From: Sipunculus nudus
Lineage: Eukaryota; Annelida; Sipuncula; Golfingiida; Sipunculidae
DNA length: 64,000 bases
Reading direction: 5' to 3'
Assembly (NCBI GenBank): GCA_026874595.1
Contig: CM049311.1
Location: 21,568,676-21,632,675 of the forward strand
Every line of letters begins with the position of its first letter. Within the stretch, counting starts at the first letter, position 1. A model generated the notes under the pieces. That model saw only the letters and a program-made list of their open reading frames with translations, ran no database searches and had not been told where the DNA came from. The position numbers and the translations under genes are program-made. Positions 1-11,088 of the stretch are shown piece by piece.

Positions 1-365
1 ATAGAATATGATGTCGTATATAACTGGTTTCAACACAGATCAATAAACTTTAAAAACATTCCCCTCTCCGTTACTAAAATGTTATATGGTGTCTTAAGTT
101 TTCTTCTCCCGCCGAACGCTTTAAACATACATCTCAATGTATATCTCTGGGAACTGACTCCGGTTAAGGAATTTGATTTCAGAGCTAAATGCTGCTTGTT
201 TAATCACCATCAGAGCTACCACGCTAATTATTTCCATATAAACAGAAGCGGACACATTAACGTAAATGCCTAATCAAAACCTAAGTTTTTGCCGTGTTTC
301 TAGCCTCGTGCCCACAAAACATGAAAGTCAAAAGGTTTTGTAATTAGTGGCCTACATATTCTTAT
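1..365. other. non-coding, nothing recognised
   Basis: A/T-rich sequence. The short open frame at 79-273 has no recognisable motif and no exon-like splice context. I see no gene or repeat boundary here. Confidence 0.5.
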
Positions 366-1530
366 TATATTATTACCATCATACTAATTTGGAGATGACA
401 GCGCCTCTATGTTGCTAGGGACTGTTCAGAGAAAAAAATGCTACATTTACTCTCCATAATCTAAAGATAAATACTAATTAAGATGGTTCATTAAACGTGT
501 CTGTCATCAGTTATTTTATCAACCTCTTACTGTCTCACGAAACACTGAGGTATCACAAGCACCAAGAGAGAGGTCTGGAAAGGTATAAAAATTGGTCCAC
601 GTTAGAGTCATGGATAGACATATAAATTGTACCACCTGTCAATCAGTACTATAAACAATCGATAAAAATCCGCTCAATGACAGATATAATCACACTAATC
701 TACAGTCTATATATGTTATCACTTCAACGGTGAATGTTGCATTAATGTTCAAAAACTTGTCTCCACCTTTTACATGTCTGAATACTCTGTAAGAAGATGC
801 TAAACAGACCCATTAATAACCCCTTGACGAAGTGCTGTTTTATTTTAATTAACACAAAAATTTGGGAAAAAAGGTAGTTGTGACATCGACCAAGTGAAAT
901 ACCATTTCTCGCCTGGGCCCCTCTGTAACTCCGTATTCGGACCTATGTGTTACCTAGAACGAACCATTTTCAGTTGCCTTACAGGACACATTTCCGACCT
1001 GTCCGAGCCCTCTAAGGTTCTCTTGACCAAACATTTCGTTCATAATTACACAAAAAAAAAGGAGGCATCTACATTGTAAAACATTTAATTGTGCCCTTAG
1101 GTACCCTCAGGTACGATGTACCAGCTGACCCCCCTGGGAACGACCTTGGAAAAAATAAATTGGGGCTAATCTGACATTCGTGAATTATATTGTGCCATAA
1201 GATCAGTTCATGAAAATCAGTCACAGCTCGAGCTATCGGACAGAAGAAAAAAGAAAAAAAAAAAAAAAAAAAGAAGAAAGAAAACTTTAATCAATGGCTT
1301 TGCACTGTAAGCCTCTCTAATGTAAGCCTATAGAGAAATGTGTGTCATGAAGAGCAACGTGATTTTTTTTATGGAAAATAACTATGTTCTATGGTCAGGG
1401 AGTCCACAATACTAATAAATGGCCCGGATCCACGCTGGGAGTAAACTAACCCAATTTCGCTGAGGTAAACGATCCTTTAAGCATAATTATATCAGGGTGA
1501 TCCAGATGATCTCAAACAAATTATTATTAA
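366..1530 (+). repeat. Diverged tandem duplication, unit 1
   Basis: This unit aligns by eye with the next one at several ordered anchors. CTAATTTGGAGATG occurs at about 382 and again at about 1552. ATGTGTTACCTAGAACGA near 943 matches ATGTGTTAGCTAGAACGA near 2476. TGGCCCGGATCCACGCTGGG near 1420 matches TGGCCCGGGTCCTCGCTGGG near 3010. Each unit has a long A-rich tract (near 1247 here, near 2848 in unit 2) followed by GAGAAATGTGTGTCA. Order and orientation are conserved and the offset is 1.17 to 1.59 kb. No coding frame survives. It could be an old segmental duplication or two tandem copies of an unclassified transposon. Confidence 0.75.
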
Positions 1531-1536
1531 TAATTA

Positions 1537-3620
1537 TATGATTACTGTCATCCTAATTTGGAGATGGCAGTTTGCCTATGTTGATACGGACAATCCTGGA
1601 TGATTTTTTATTTATGGGATTAAGTTTCCTAATACACATGAAAGCGAAAAGTAAAATAGGCAAAAAAAAAACGTGTCGGATATCAACAACCAAACCAACC
1701 GATAAAATGTAGTGAGAGACCACATATATACCAGGATATGCTACACAAGCTAAAAAATATATCAATACAAGCCCAGGTATATGGGTCACAAAGTTCATCA
1801 ACCCCGTGGTTGAATCAAAGGTGAACTCTGCCACAACTAAGGCGACCCTTAATACTATTGAATGACTCTCGACATCGGGCGGGAGATTTAGTTACCCTGT
1901 CTCAAAATAGCCAAGAATACCATCAAGATGCCATCATATGTGATGATAACTTTTTAAGTAAAGTTGCTACCAGAAAAAAAATCCAAGACATGGACCAGCC
2001 AAGATAATATGTTAATTGGCAGAAGTATAAATTATTTGTAATCTATGATGAACCATACGCATACGTCAGGTGTGTTGAACATATTTTTAGATTGTTACCG
2101 TGTTATGTAACCTCGAGTTATGTTACCAATTAAATAAAATGTCATAAAATGTGTCCCCGTTAGAAAAAAAAATATGATATATAAACGGTAAACCTTCCGC
2201 TCTATGGTCAATATAATGGTCAGTAAACTACAGTCTATACATTTGAACAAGCCAAAGGTAAATATTGCATTCATGTTTAAAAATCGTGTCTCTGCATTTT
2301 ACATGTCTGAACACCGTGTTAGAAATTACTCAGAAAATCTCTAACGATGTGCTGTCTTTCAAGATTGATACAATTTTTCTTTGAACACTACCTTTAGGAA
2401 GAAAAGGTATTTTAGACATCAGCAATGTGAAACACCATTAACCGCCCGGGCCCGTTGAAACTCCTTATTAACACCCATGTGTTAGCTAGAACGAGACATT
2501 TTCAAATGCCATACAGGAAACATAACTGACCAGTTCGGGCCCTCTAAGGCTCCCGTGACAGAAAATTTCGATATAAAAAACACAAGAAAAAATGAGGCAT
2601 CCGCATTGTAAAATACTTAATTGTGCCCTTAAAGGAAATTCCTGGCCGGCCCTGGTCTCGTTTTGTGTATTTCAAGCGCTCGTACGATGTACCGGCTGAC
2701 CCCTCCCTCATAGGAACCGATACGCTCTTTGAAAAAATAAAAATCAGGTGCTAATCTGGCACATATAAATAAAATTGTGCCATAAGATCATTTTATGAAA
2801 ATCAGTCAAATCGGACAGCTATCGGACAGTTGAAGAATGAAATAAAAGGTAGAATAAAAAAAAAAAAAAAAAAAACGGTAATCGGTGGATTTACACTCGG
2901 GGGGAAATATGAATGGAAGCCTTTAGAGAAATGTGTGTCAGGGATAGCAACGTGATTTCTCATGGAAAATAACTATGCCCCAAGTATAGGGAGTCCGTAA
3001 CATCAATGAATGGCCCGGGTCCTCGCTGGGAGATAATTAATTTCTCTATATTGCGAAGGTAGAGAATCATTTACAGGGAAATAGTCAGGAGCAATATTAT
3101 GCCTATTATTTCACACTATCAGTTCAGTTTTGCTTTATATAAAGGTTTCCCAGCGAAACGATCCCAACACACTGTTTCAATAACTCGTATACGGCTGTTT
3201 AAAAGCTTGGTATGGCTCTGTGTGTTGGTAAACACAGACTACGTGTGTCTGTCAACCAAAACAAGGCTGTGTGATCGGAGATCAGATTGTAACCCGCAAC
3301 ACGCGATGTTTCAGCCAGCGGGAACAGCTATAATTACATTTTTTTGGGCCAAGTAAGTCTTGATCTCTTGATGTACACGTTGTGGCCCGGACGATGTACG
3401 CGCTGTGTTTATGGTGACACTGGTGATCGCGCCCGGTCCACTGTTTTTAACACTCATTTACAGGAGTAAGCAATTATTTTAAAAATTTTTAGCAGGTACA
3501 AATTTATTCAAACGGATGAAGTTATTTTTCGTGTCAATTCAACATGCTTTATAGGTGATTAGGCCCCTTTAACATAAATATTTCGGGGTGATCCAAATTA
3601 TCTCAAAATTTAACAGTTTG
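1537..3620 (+). repeat. Diverged tandem duplication, unit 2 (interrupted)
   Basis: Second copy of the preceding unit, with extra sequence relative to unit 1 in its first half. Its alignment to unit 1 runs to about 3075, then breaks, and resumes at about 3554, where TTTCGGGGTGATCCAAATTATCTCA corresponds to TATCAGGGTGATCCAGATGATCTC of unit 1 near 1487 (only the shared core is meant). The 3076-3520 break is filled by a dispersed repeat found elsewhere in the window, so the duplication is older than that insertion. Confidence 0.65.
3076..3520 (+). mobile_element. Unclassified interspersed repeat, copy 1
   Basis: Begins near GTCAGGAGCAATATTATGCC and ends near GCAGGTACAAATTTATT. Collinear matches occur in reverse orientation at about 46935-47611 (first block, the ACACGTGTGTC block, the ATGTTTCAG/GGGCCAAGT block and the GCAGGTACCAATTTATT end are all found in order). 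A first-block fragment is at 42933-43010, and an internal fragment is at about 58300-58435. The 85-residue open frame at 3099-3356 lies wholly inside the repeat and matches no family I know. No clear terminal inverted repeats or target-site duplication were seen, so the class is open. Confidence 0.65.
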
Positions 3621-6369
3621 TCTCCTTAATGGTGAAGTATCCCTCTACAAAAATGTATAATTGACAAACAAACAACCATGTAAACAAATAATATAATTTA
3701 CAATTCCTCCAATTGAGAAACCGGTACCCAAATATCATTTTGGTCCGACCTTAGAAAAGCCTATTTGAAAATGAGAGCGTAATTTTAAAACCAATTCCCC
3801 CCCCCCCTGGTAGTTAATTCATTGGCGCCAATATGTGTCCCACGCACCGACCTCAAACACCTTTTTTTCTCAAGCGGTTTACACAGTTTTCCAACAACAT
3901 TATATTCACTGTTTTCGGCTTTTAAAAGGAACTGGCGTTGTGAAACGAAAAACGATAAAAACAGATGAGGGAAATGACATTACGTCATTATAGTATTGAC
4001 TGAATACTAATAACCTGCTTCTTATCATTGTGAGCCCACGCTGCTATTGAATGTGTTTGAAGCTTTTCTTCTGCGGGCGAAATACATGCATAGTTAGGAT
4101 ACAATTTGTATTCAGTAATTTGATTAATTCGGCACAATGGTTATATGAATAATTCAATGAGGTTAAACAATACCTGTCTTTCTCAATCGACGTCACTGCA
4201 CCTAAGAACAATGGCCATGTTTGTAAAAAAACACTTGAGGTGCATTGCTCATTGTGTAATTTTCCATTCGAACGAATACGGCGTCCCTGTGAAGGAAAAT
4301 ATAACATTTTTTCGCCCACGCATAGCTTAATTATTAAAAGAGTTGTCAATTTAAGTCTTTGGTTTCCATTCGGGATGTTTTGTGGTATGATATTAAGTCG
4401 AACTAACTTTTCAGAAAGTTGATGAAGAATCGCCGCTGGCAGTCGTGATATTGTATATTTGTTAATCATGAACAATTTAAGACCATTGGAGAATATGGTT
4501 ACCCACAAACATGCAGCAAAATAACCAATAAGCCACAGTAAGGATCCAAAATTGAAGAATTAGTTATTACCAATAGTTTTACTGGCTTTTGAGTTATGGC
4601 CCCGCGGAGCGCTTCGACTGTATAACAGTTGTTACAGCATAAAAATCAGGAAGGGTGTAAAAAGTCCTGCAATAATTACAAAAACTGAACTATATAATCA
4701 TTTGTGTGGAATGTATGATTCATTACATCAGTGTCGTGGTTTTTGAAATCCAAATGCAGAATGAATTTCCCCGGATATTTCGGGTTTATGTCTCATTCGG
4801 ATATTGCAAATGGAAGAATACAATAAAAAATCTTGATTTTAACGTTATCCAGTTTATTTTTATATTATGAATATTTCTTGAATCTTAATATAATTTTCAG
4901 TGGCAGATATTTAGTGCCTCGCCATTCTTTAAAGACGGAAGGACGGCTGAGAAGAATAAATATATAGGGAAACAAAATTTAACAAATATCTTATGGGAAT
5001 TGCAATAAACAAATTTTGCCAACCATGCTTGAAAAGAACAGATTTATGCGTAATACTGGAGCCATTTTTAAATATTTTACTAAAAACCCGCAGCGCAAAA
5101 TCTGAATGAGGCCATTGTGTATAGAGCTATAAATGTCAAGATTTTATTGAGCTGATTCATGTCGTCTCGCCGTCAGCTCAACCACGGACATTGTAAAGCA
5201 AACAAGTGGCGCAGTGGGTCAGACTGGTGAAAGCGGAAACGAGGCTGTCCTTGCTCCAATCAGAGGCAGTCAAACGACTAGAATACCGATAGGCGCCTCT
5301 TCATGGCTGTTGACGGCGAAAATTAGCGCGCGTGATTCGCTGATGGAAAGGACATGTGACCATTCATATTGCTAAGTTAATAAATAACTTCTCATATGTG
5401 ACTGAATAGCGGGCAATGATGTATTGATAACGGCCACCAACGCCGCACCACTCAAATTGATGTCAGTTCAGCGGGCCGGAAATATAAAGTACATGTTGAA
5501 AAATTGTTGGCTTAATCATCAATGATTCACTGCTTGAAAATAAAAATCTTGTATGTCGTAATGATGGCGTTTTGCCCAGCATTTTACAACTTTCAATGAC
5601 GAAACTATTTCAGAACAGACCTCTAGTTTCACTAAGCACCGAAGGACACTTATCTCCAAACTGGACATGATTTCAGAACATGACAGTTTGTAGATTATTC
5701 TAAAAGGGGTTAGACTGGAGGGATAAGACCAGATTATGTGAGAAATAATTGCCTCCGCAAAGAGGATATGCGTTCACCCCCATGCGTATGTGTATTTGTG
5801 TGTTTGTTCACAACATAACTCAAGCAGTCTTGAACGGAATCTCATGACATTTTCAGAGTATTTCGGGAATGGGCCAAGGAAGAATCGATAAGATTTTGGC
5901 GTAGATCCGGCACACAACCCGGATTCAAGAACGTCATCAAGGAATATTCTTAAAATTACGGTCACTTCGGTATGATTAAACTTTGGGAATATATGCCGAG
6001 TAAATGAATGCAAACACATGGCGGAGGATTGCATTTTTTGAAATGCAGTTTTTTAGTTTATTCTAAAATCACCTTTGTCCATGTGGTTGCCATTTTTAAA
6101 AGCATTTTTATATTAAATATATATATTTATATTTAGATTACTTTGCCAAAGACGACGTCTGTGCAAAATGCACTTTGTTTAAGGTCATACGTTTGCATTG
6201 TCATTTGACATTGAATCTTACACAATAAACACACTGTTAAATGCATGTACATAAAATGTTAACATAAATATGCTTGCTGTCCAAGCCTGCAAGTCTGCAG
6301 TCTATTTTATATACTCCATATAAATGAGAAAAATAACATTGCAATATCAACAAAACGCCACCTTCAAGG
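3621..6369. other. non-coding, with one dispersed-repeat relic
   Basis: Mostly A/T-rich sequence without exon-like frames. A C9 run lies near 3800. At about 5755-6050 there is a stretch resembling a repeat widespread in animal genomes, whose recognisable parts are a block about a 'gggaatgggccaagga' core at 5865-5880 and a terminal GGCGGAGG near 6020. The open frame on the minus strand at 5774-6034 is a by-product of it. Minus-strand frame 4044-4508 (154 codons) has no recognisable motif. Confidence 0.4.
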
Positions 6370-6810
6370 GTGAAACATATAACAAAAAGAAGAAGCACAA
6401 ATACTGAACTAACTTATGAACAAACTGCAGAAAATATAAGAGATATTGATATATTTATCAACATGACCTCAGGCCAAGGCTCTCGTTTGGATTTGAGATA
6501 TTTATTGTTTATCGAGCGTGTTTCTGAGGGAGCTGACTATTGTTGCATGAAGATTAAAACACCGCGTTTACAACTTTGGTATGGCCCTGAGACAGGCTGG
6601 TGCCGCTATGACGCGCTATCACCGAGGATGGCCCGTCTGGCTGTGACTGTTATATTCTTCCATCTCTTAGCGTTTTACTTTTTTTTATCTCATACGTTAC
6701 CCATCCCGGTTCCAGTCAGCCAATCTCCGCTGGCGGCCACTGAGTCTATTAACTTGAGCATATTTTACTTTAAAGATGCATTAAATTCGGTTATTTATAG
6801 AATTTATTAA

Positions 6811-9543
6811 GGTCACAAATGGATCTTATGATGCCCCGAAGGAATATTTTCAAAATCTGCCTTAAACCGATGGCGCACGTAATCAAAGCAGATTGAGGAT
6901 ACATAAACTTTGCTTATTTAACCTAATTCCTTTAAAAGTTGACAATCAGTTTATACTGACTGTTATATAAATGTACTTAAAACCTAAGTACATAGAAAAG
7001 TTACTCTAAATTGACATACTTCACAAGTTACAATGTAAAATATGTTTATATGAGAAACTTCGAAGTGATGGAGTTGAGTAAGCTTTGATTCTTTCACATT
7101 CTCGATTATGAAAGTGATTAATAAATAAAGGTATAAAAATCAGGCAAACAGACGTTTTCCTGATTGTGCCTTATTGTAAATGACAGATCCATTTAGGAGA
7201 AAATAAAATAATGTTCTGATAGCCAATTTTAGCCTTCCGGCTGTGAAATAACCGCGAATTACGGCATAAAATGTGCAAACATTTAGAGTGGCAAACCATA
7301 GTCAGGTTATGTTTCTTATTTCCAATCAAACTTGTCACAGTGATTCTTGCAATGTCATGAAGTGCAGAACAACGTCTTTAGAAATTGACCCAGTTATTGA
7401 ATGTGATGACGTCAATAGCATTAAAAGAACACATTTTTGTTTTGCTATTCTTAGAAACAACATTTAGTGGGACTCCTCAGAAATTGACATGTGTGGGAGA
7501 ACCTTTGTCAGACACAGCAGTGGGCTAAAGAACATGGGGTTTCCTTGTGTCGACCGGGTACAAATCGTGAGGCCAGCTTCCCGATGTACTAGTTTCAGTT
7601 AAATCCACGTTCCAGTTTACCCCATAGGGTAGCCTGAACCTTAGATAACCCCCCCCACACACACACACACACTCTCTCACACACTTATAACTGTTCCAAT
7701 TATTCCCTTGTTGATTTAAATAAATGAATAATTCTTTTTATAATAATTCGTAGTTTGTAACTCATGATATTTATATTTTTCAATAAAACATGAAAAATAC
7801 GAGATTAAAAAGCAGGACTCATTATATGAAAAATGAGTTGTTGCATTTTTTTAGTTAATTGTTAATTGTATTTATATTTACTCATACACTTAACAAAGCG
7901 CATGATACTTTACCATGATACTTTCCCTTTACTAAACATAGGGAAACATAGGAAAAGGGGGTAATCTGAAATCGAAAGGGGTAATCTTAAATCGATGTTA
8001 AGATACATATAATCTGATAATATGAAGTCGATTTAAAATTGCCCACCCCGAAATCTAAAATACCTGTCAACTAACCCGGGGGGGGGGGGTTGATCTAAGT
8101 TAACTTAAAGTTACCCCACTCCCCTCCGATAATCCGAAAACGCTTTACCCGTTGTGGATAAACCAAAGTTGAATTAAAGTTAACCCCCCCCCCCGGATAT
8201 TCATCTCTAGATACCCCCGGGGGTAATCTGATCTGGGGGTTATCTGAAAACGTTACACCGGATCCTTTATATACTTATTAGCCCCAGGTGTCCGGATTTA
8301 TTCATTGAATGTTACTTTTTGCCTGGAGGCTATTTTCCTTTAGCCGCCAGATGCTGTTCGCATTAAAGGCCTTTTAACGGCATTTCAATTATTTTCAGCC
8401 TTTCTTATTTACAAATGAGTATCAGAAATAGACATCTGGAATGTTTTCAAATTTGCATTCTCTTTGCTTTTATTAACATAGGCCCTATATACACTCCGCA
8501 ATCTTTTGATCCACTAACCTGTTGACCTTTGATTTCCAAACCTCCTGACGTACATTTTTCTTCTCTCTAGGTATCACCTGTGCTGTTAAACAAAAAAAAA
8601 ACATATGGGACCTATTATCTTACTTGTAAATGGCGATTTTCATAAGGTTTTTACACAGACAAATTTCCTCAATTTGAGGCATTTTTTTTAAATGGAAAAG
8701 GATGATGATATTTAATTTAGAACAACGTTATCTGGTTCTATTGAATTGATTCAATGATTGGGAAACATTCTTTTGGCTGTATTTTGGCCTGGGAACATCA
8801 TATTTGGTAGAAGGTATACATGGTTATGCGGGAACTGGTGTTTAAGGGTATTCTTTTTGTCTATCCCAAATTGACGATGGCGATACAAAACTAATAATAA
8901 CAGTGTTTATAGTGATAACCTTGTGTCAATGTATTGTTGTAGTGTTTTAACACAACAAATAAAAATGTGAGCCTAAAAATGATACTTCATTTGTTAACCA
9001 TTTCTAGCATATTATCCGTGCTACTTCAGGCCTGTTCGTCCGGAAAAGTCTCCCATAGACCGAGTCTTTGTTTCTGATCGATGCCGCCGTGACAAGTCTC
9101 GTAAAATTTCCAAATTGATGTCTTATTCCTCAGGTTTTAGGGAAAATATAAAAAAAATACTCCCTTAGGAATGTCGCTTCCTAAACTTTATGACTAACAG
9201 CAGACATTTGCAACCGTCAAATATAATACAGATGAATGACAGCAAATGTTATTAAAAACTGCATCAATTATATAATATATCTGGAGGCTAAAAGAAGTTT
9301 AAATGCTCAATGGAGAATTATAATATCAGCTTTTGACCTGAGAAATTCAAAGCGATGATCTTTATTCTTTAATGTTCTACTTTTCTGAGATGTTTAAATT
9401 CAAATTAATACAGAAACGGAATAATCACATTGAAAAATAGTTACTGATATTTCGTTTAAAGAATTGTATTAAAAATATACGCTATGTAATCTGAGAGTGA
9501 GGGCCTAATAGACTTAGCCCTATCGTTGCTCAGTAACAGATAG
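6811..9543. other. non-coding, low-complexity tracts
   Basis: No gene seen. There is a C-run and (CA)n tract at about 7650-7682. Between 7950 and 8260 the motif GGGGTAATCT recurs (about 7958, 7977, 8220) among G-runs and C-runs near 8078 and 8185, giving a locally purine- or pyrimidine-biased block. A perfect CRE-type palindrome TGACGTCA lies at 7407-7414. Confidence 0.4.
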
Positions 9544-10122
9544 TCTCATGAAAATCTTGTACAAGCTGAAATGGAAGCTTTTCTAGATGAAATTTACCTG
9601 GGCACAAAACCGGAAACTCTCTATGATGGTTGCAACGCCGTAAACACTTAAAAAACAGATCCTGTCAATCAGCCCAGCCTTGTTCAACAGGCATCTTGTA
9701 GACTTAAAAAAATCCATCCTACTTTTCAACTTAAAGAGCTCTCGGAATTAGATTCAAACTTGGTCACTGAAGCAGTGCCCATACTGGAATTTAAATCTAG
9801 CCACATGGATTTACTATCATGCTCGAATATATATCTGCTGGACCTTCCCACCCCTAGTCCTATGCATACAGGTCAAAATAAATACTGCTTCTTTGTAACA
9901 TATAAAGCTTTGTTTCCCTGTGCACTTATACGAGTGAAAAAGCGCTCATATGATTTTGAAACCTTGGCGTTTACATGTGTCCGTCAGCGTATGTACGTAT
10001 ATGCGAATGTGCGTGAAACTCGCTCATACGAATTTGTAACTGTGGGGTTTCAATTTGCTCTTCAGCGTATATGCGTATGTGCTTATGCGCCGCAGGAGCG
10101 ATATTCAGCAGGTCTTAATTGA
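9544..10122 (+). pseudogene. Decayed coding relic with finger-like repeats
   Basis: One frame reads protein-like from 9544 to 10122 with a single internal TAA at 9649-9651. The first part is acidic and non-repetitive. The last part holds two tandem 78-bp units, at about 9940-10017 and 10018-10095, which keep the frame and encode 26-residue repeats of the form RSY-x-F-x-T-x-x-F...QR. The pattern is reminiscent of C2H2 zinc-finger units whose Cys and His ligands have mostly been replaced, but the spacing is one or two residues short. Alternatively it is an ordinary 78-bp tandem repeat that happens to be open. No splice context was established. Confidence 0.3.
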
Positions 10123-10303
10123 GAGAACCTGCTAGATTCACTGCTAGTTCACGCATATACGCGCACATAGAAACACAGCTACATGTATATGTGCAAAGCA
10201 TATACCAACATATGCATATATGAGAAAAGGTGGCATATTTAAGGTTTTTGTTCAGCCCATCGCCTAGAAGACTTTCGTTGGTACCAGGGTTTTGCTAAAA
10301 TTG

Positions 10304-10564
10304 CAGGGGCGGATCCAGGATTTAGGAAAAGGTGGGGGGGGGGTCCAAAAAAAAAGGGGGGGTCAAACCAAGGAGGACTAATGAAAATCCTAAAAAAAGG
10401 TCCCCAAGTCAGGAAAAAAAAAGCGGGGGGGGGGGGGTGTCCAGGCTGCAAAATTCTGTCTCAAACTCTTGGATAAAAAAGGTTGCGGTGGATGAAATAG
10501 GGTGTGTGTGTGGGGGGGGGGGGGGGGGGATACCCCCTGGACCCTCCCCCTGGATCCGATTCTG
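10304..10564. mobile_element. MITE, 5-bp TSD, copy 1
   Basis: The left end reads CAGGGGCGGATCC. The right end is the inverted form, CAGAATCGGATCC when read inward on the other strand. It is bounded by a perfect 5-bp direct repeat AATTG at 10299-10303 and 10565-10569. The 261-bp interior is dominated by G-runs (near 10335, 10425 and 10512) and encodes nothing; the open frames crossing it on both strands are artefacts. A second copy with its own TSD lies at 34734-34939. A CAGGG-type end with a 5-bp TSD fits a hAT-like non-autonomous element, but superfamily is inferred. Confidence 0.8.
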
Positions 10565-10809
10565 AATTGTTTGGTCTATTGTCACGGCGGATGCAAGTGC
10601 GAAAAGTGGTGTAATATTCTGTTAGATGATGTTTAAATTCACTTCTTCTGCAATGAAAATCTGTGATCTCAGGATGTGGTGTATAAGAACTGCTTTTACA
10701 ATAAAACCTTGCAACTTTCGTCACTTGCGTCTACCCTGATAATATACCAGATCTTTAATACGTTAACACGTGATACTTATAATTAGTAAAAGAATCTCAA
10801 ACGGAAACA

Positions 10810-11088
10810 TGTTATTTATTTATTATAATATTGTGAAGGGTGGCCTGTACCAGAATAAGAATTCTGTTATAAGCAGGGCCCTCTTCCAAGATATACAAGA
10901 TATTATAAACAATGGAACATGATAATAAAAATACATAAAAGTACATGTACAATGCGAAATATAAAAGACATAATAAGACTGTAAAATCATTACAAAGGAA
11001 TGATAATATCATAAAATTAATAAAAGGGACGGTACTAACAGCGGTAGAGCAACGATTACATCTAAAACAATTTCGTGCTGTGATAAGA
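10810..11088 (-). other. LINE 3' UTR and terminal simple repeat
   Basis: It lies downstream of the ORF2 stop. The end reads, in element orientation, GAGGGCCCTGCTTATAAC, then GTACAGGCCACCCTTCACAA, then an A/T-rich ATAAATAAATAA tail. Short terminal tandem repeats instead of a long poly(A) are usual for CR1/L2-type elements, whose reverse transcriptase recognises the 3' end. That recognition role is family knowledge, not shown here. Confidence 0.7.

Noticed and set aside
4044-4508. 154-codon minus-strand frame
   Set aside because: No recognisable motif, and short frames run on the opposite strand across the same bases; nothing supports coding.
6370-6810. 146-codon plus-strand frame with a hydrophobic, membrane-like segment (LAVTVIFFHLLAFYFFL)
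   Set aside because: No family recognised, no splice or promoter context, and A/T-rich sequence readily gives such hydrophobic stretches. Left out as a gene, though a transcript check would settle it.
10239-10724. Proline- and glycine-rich open frames on both strands
   Set aside because: Artefacts of G-runs inside the MITE at 10304-10564.
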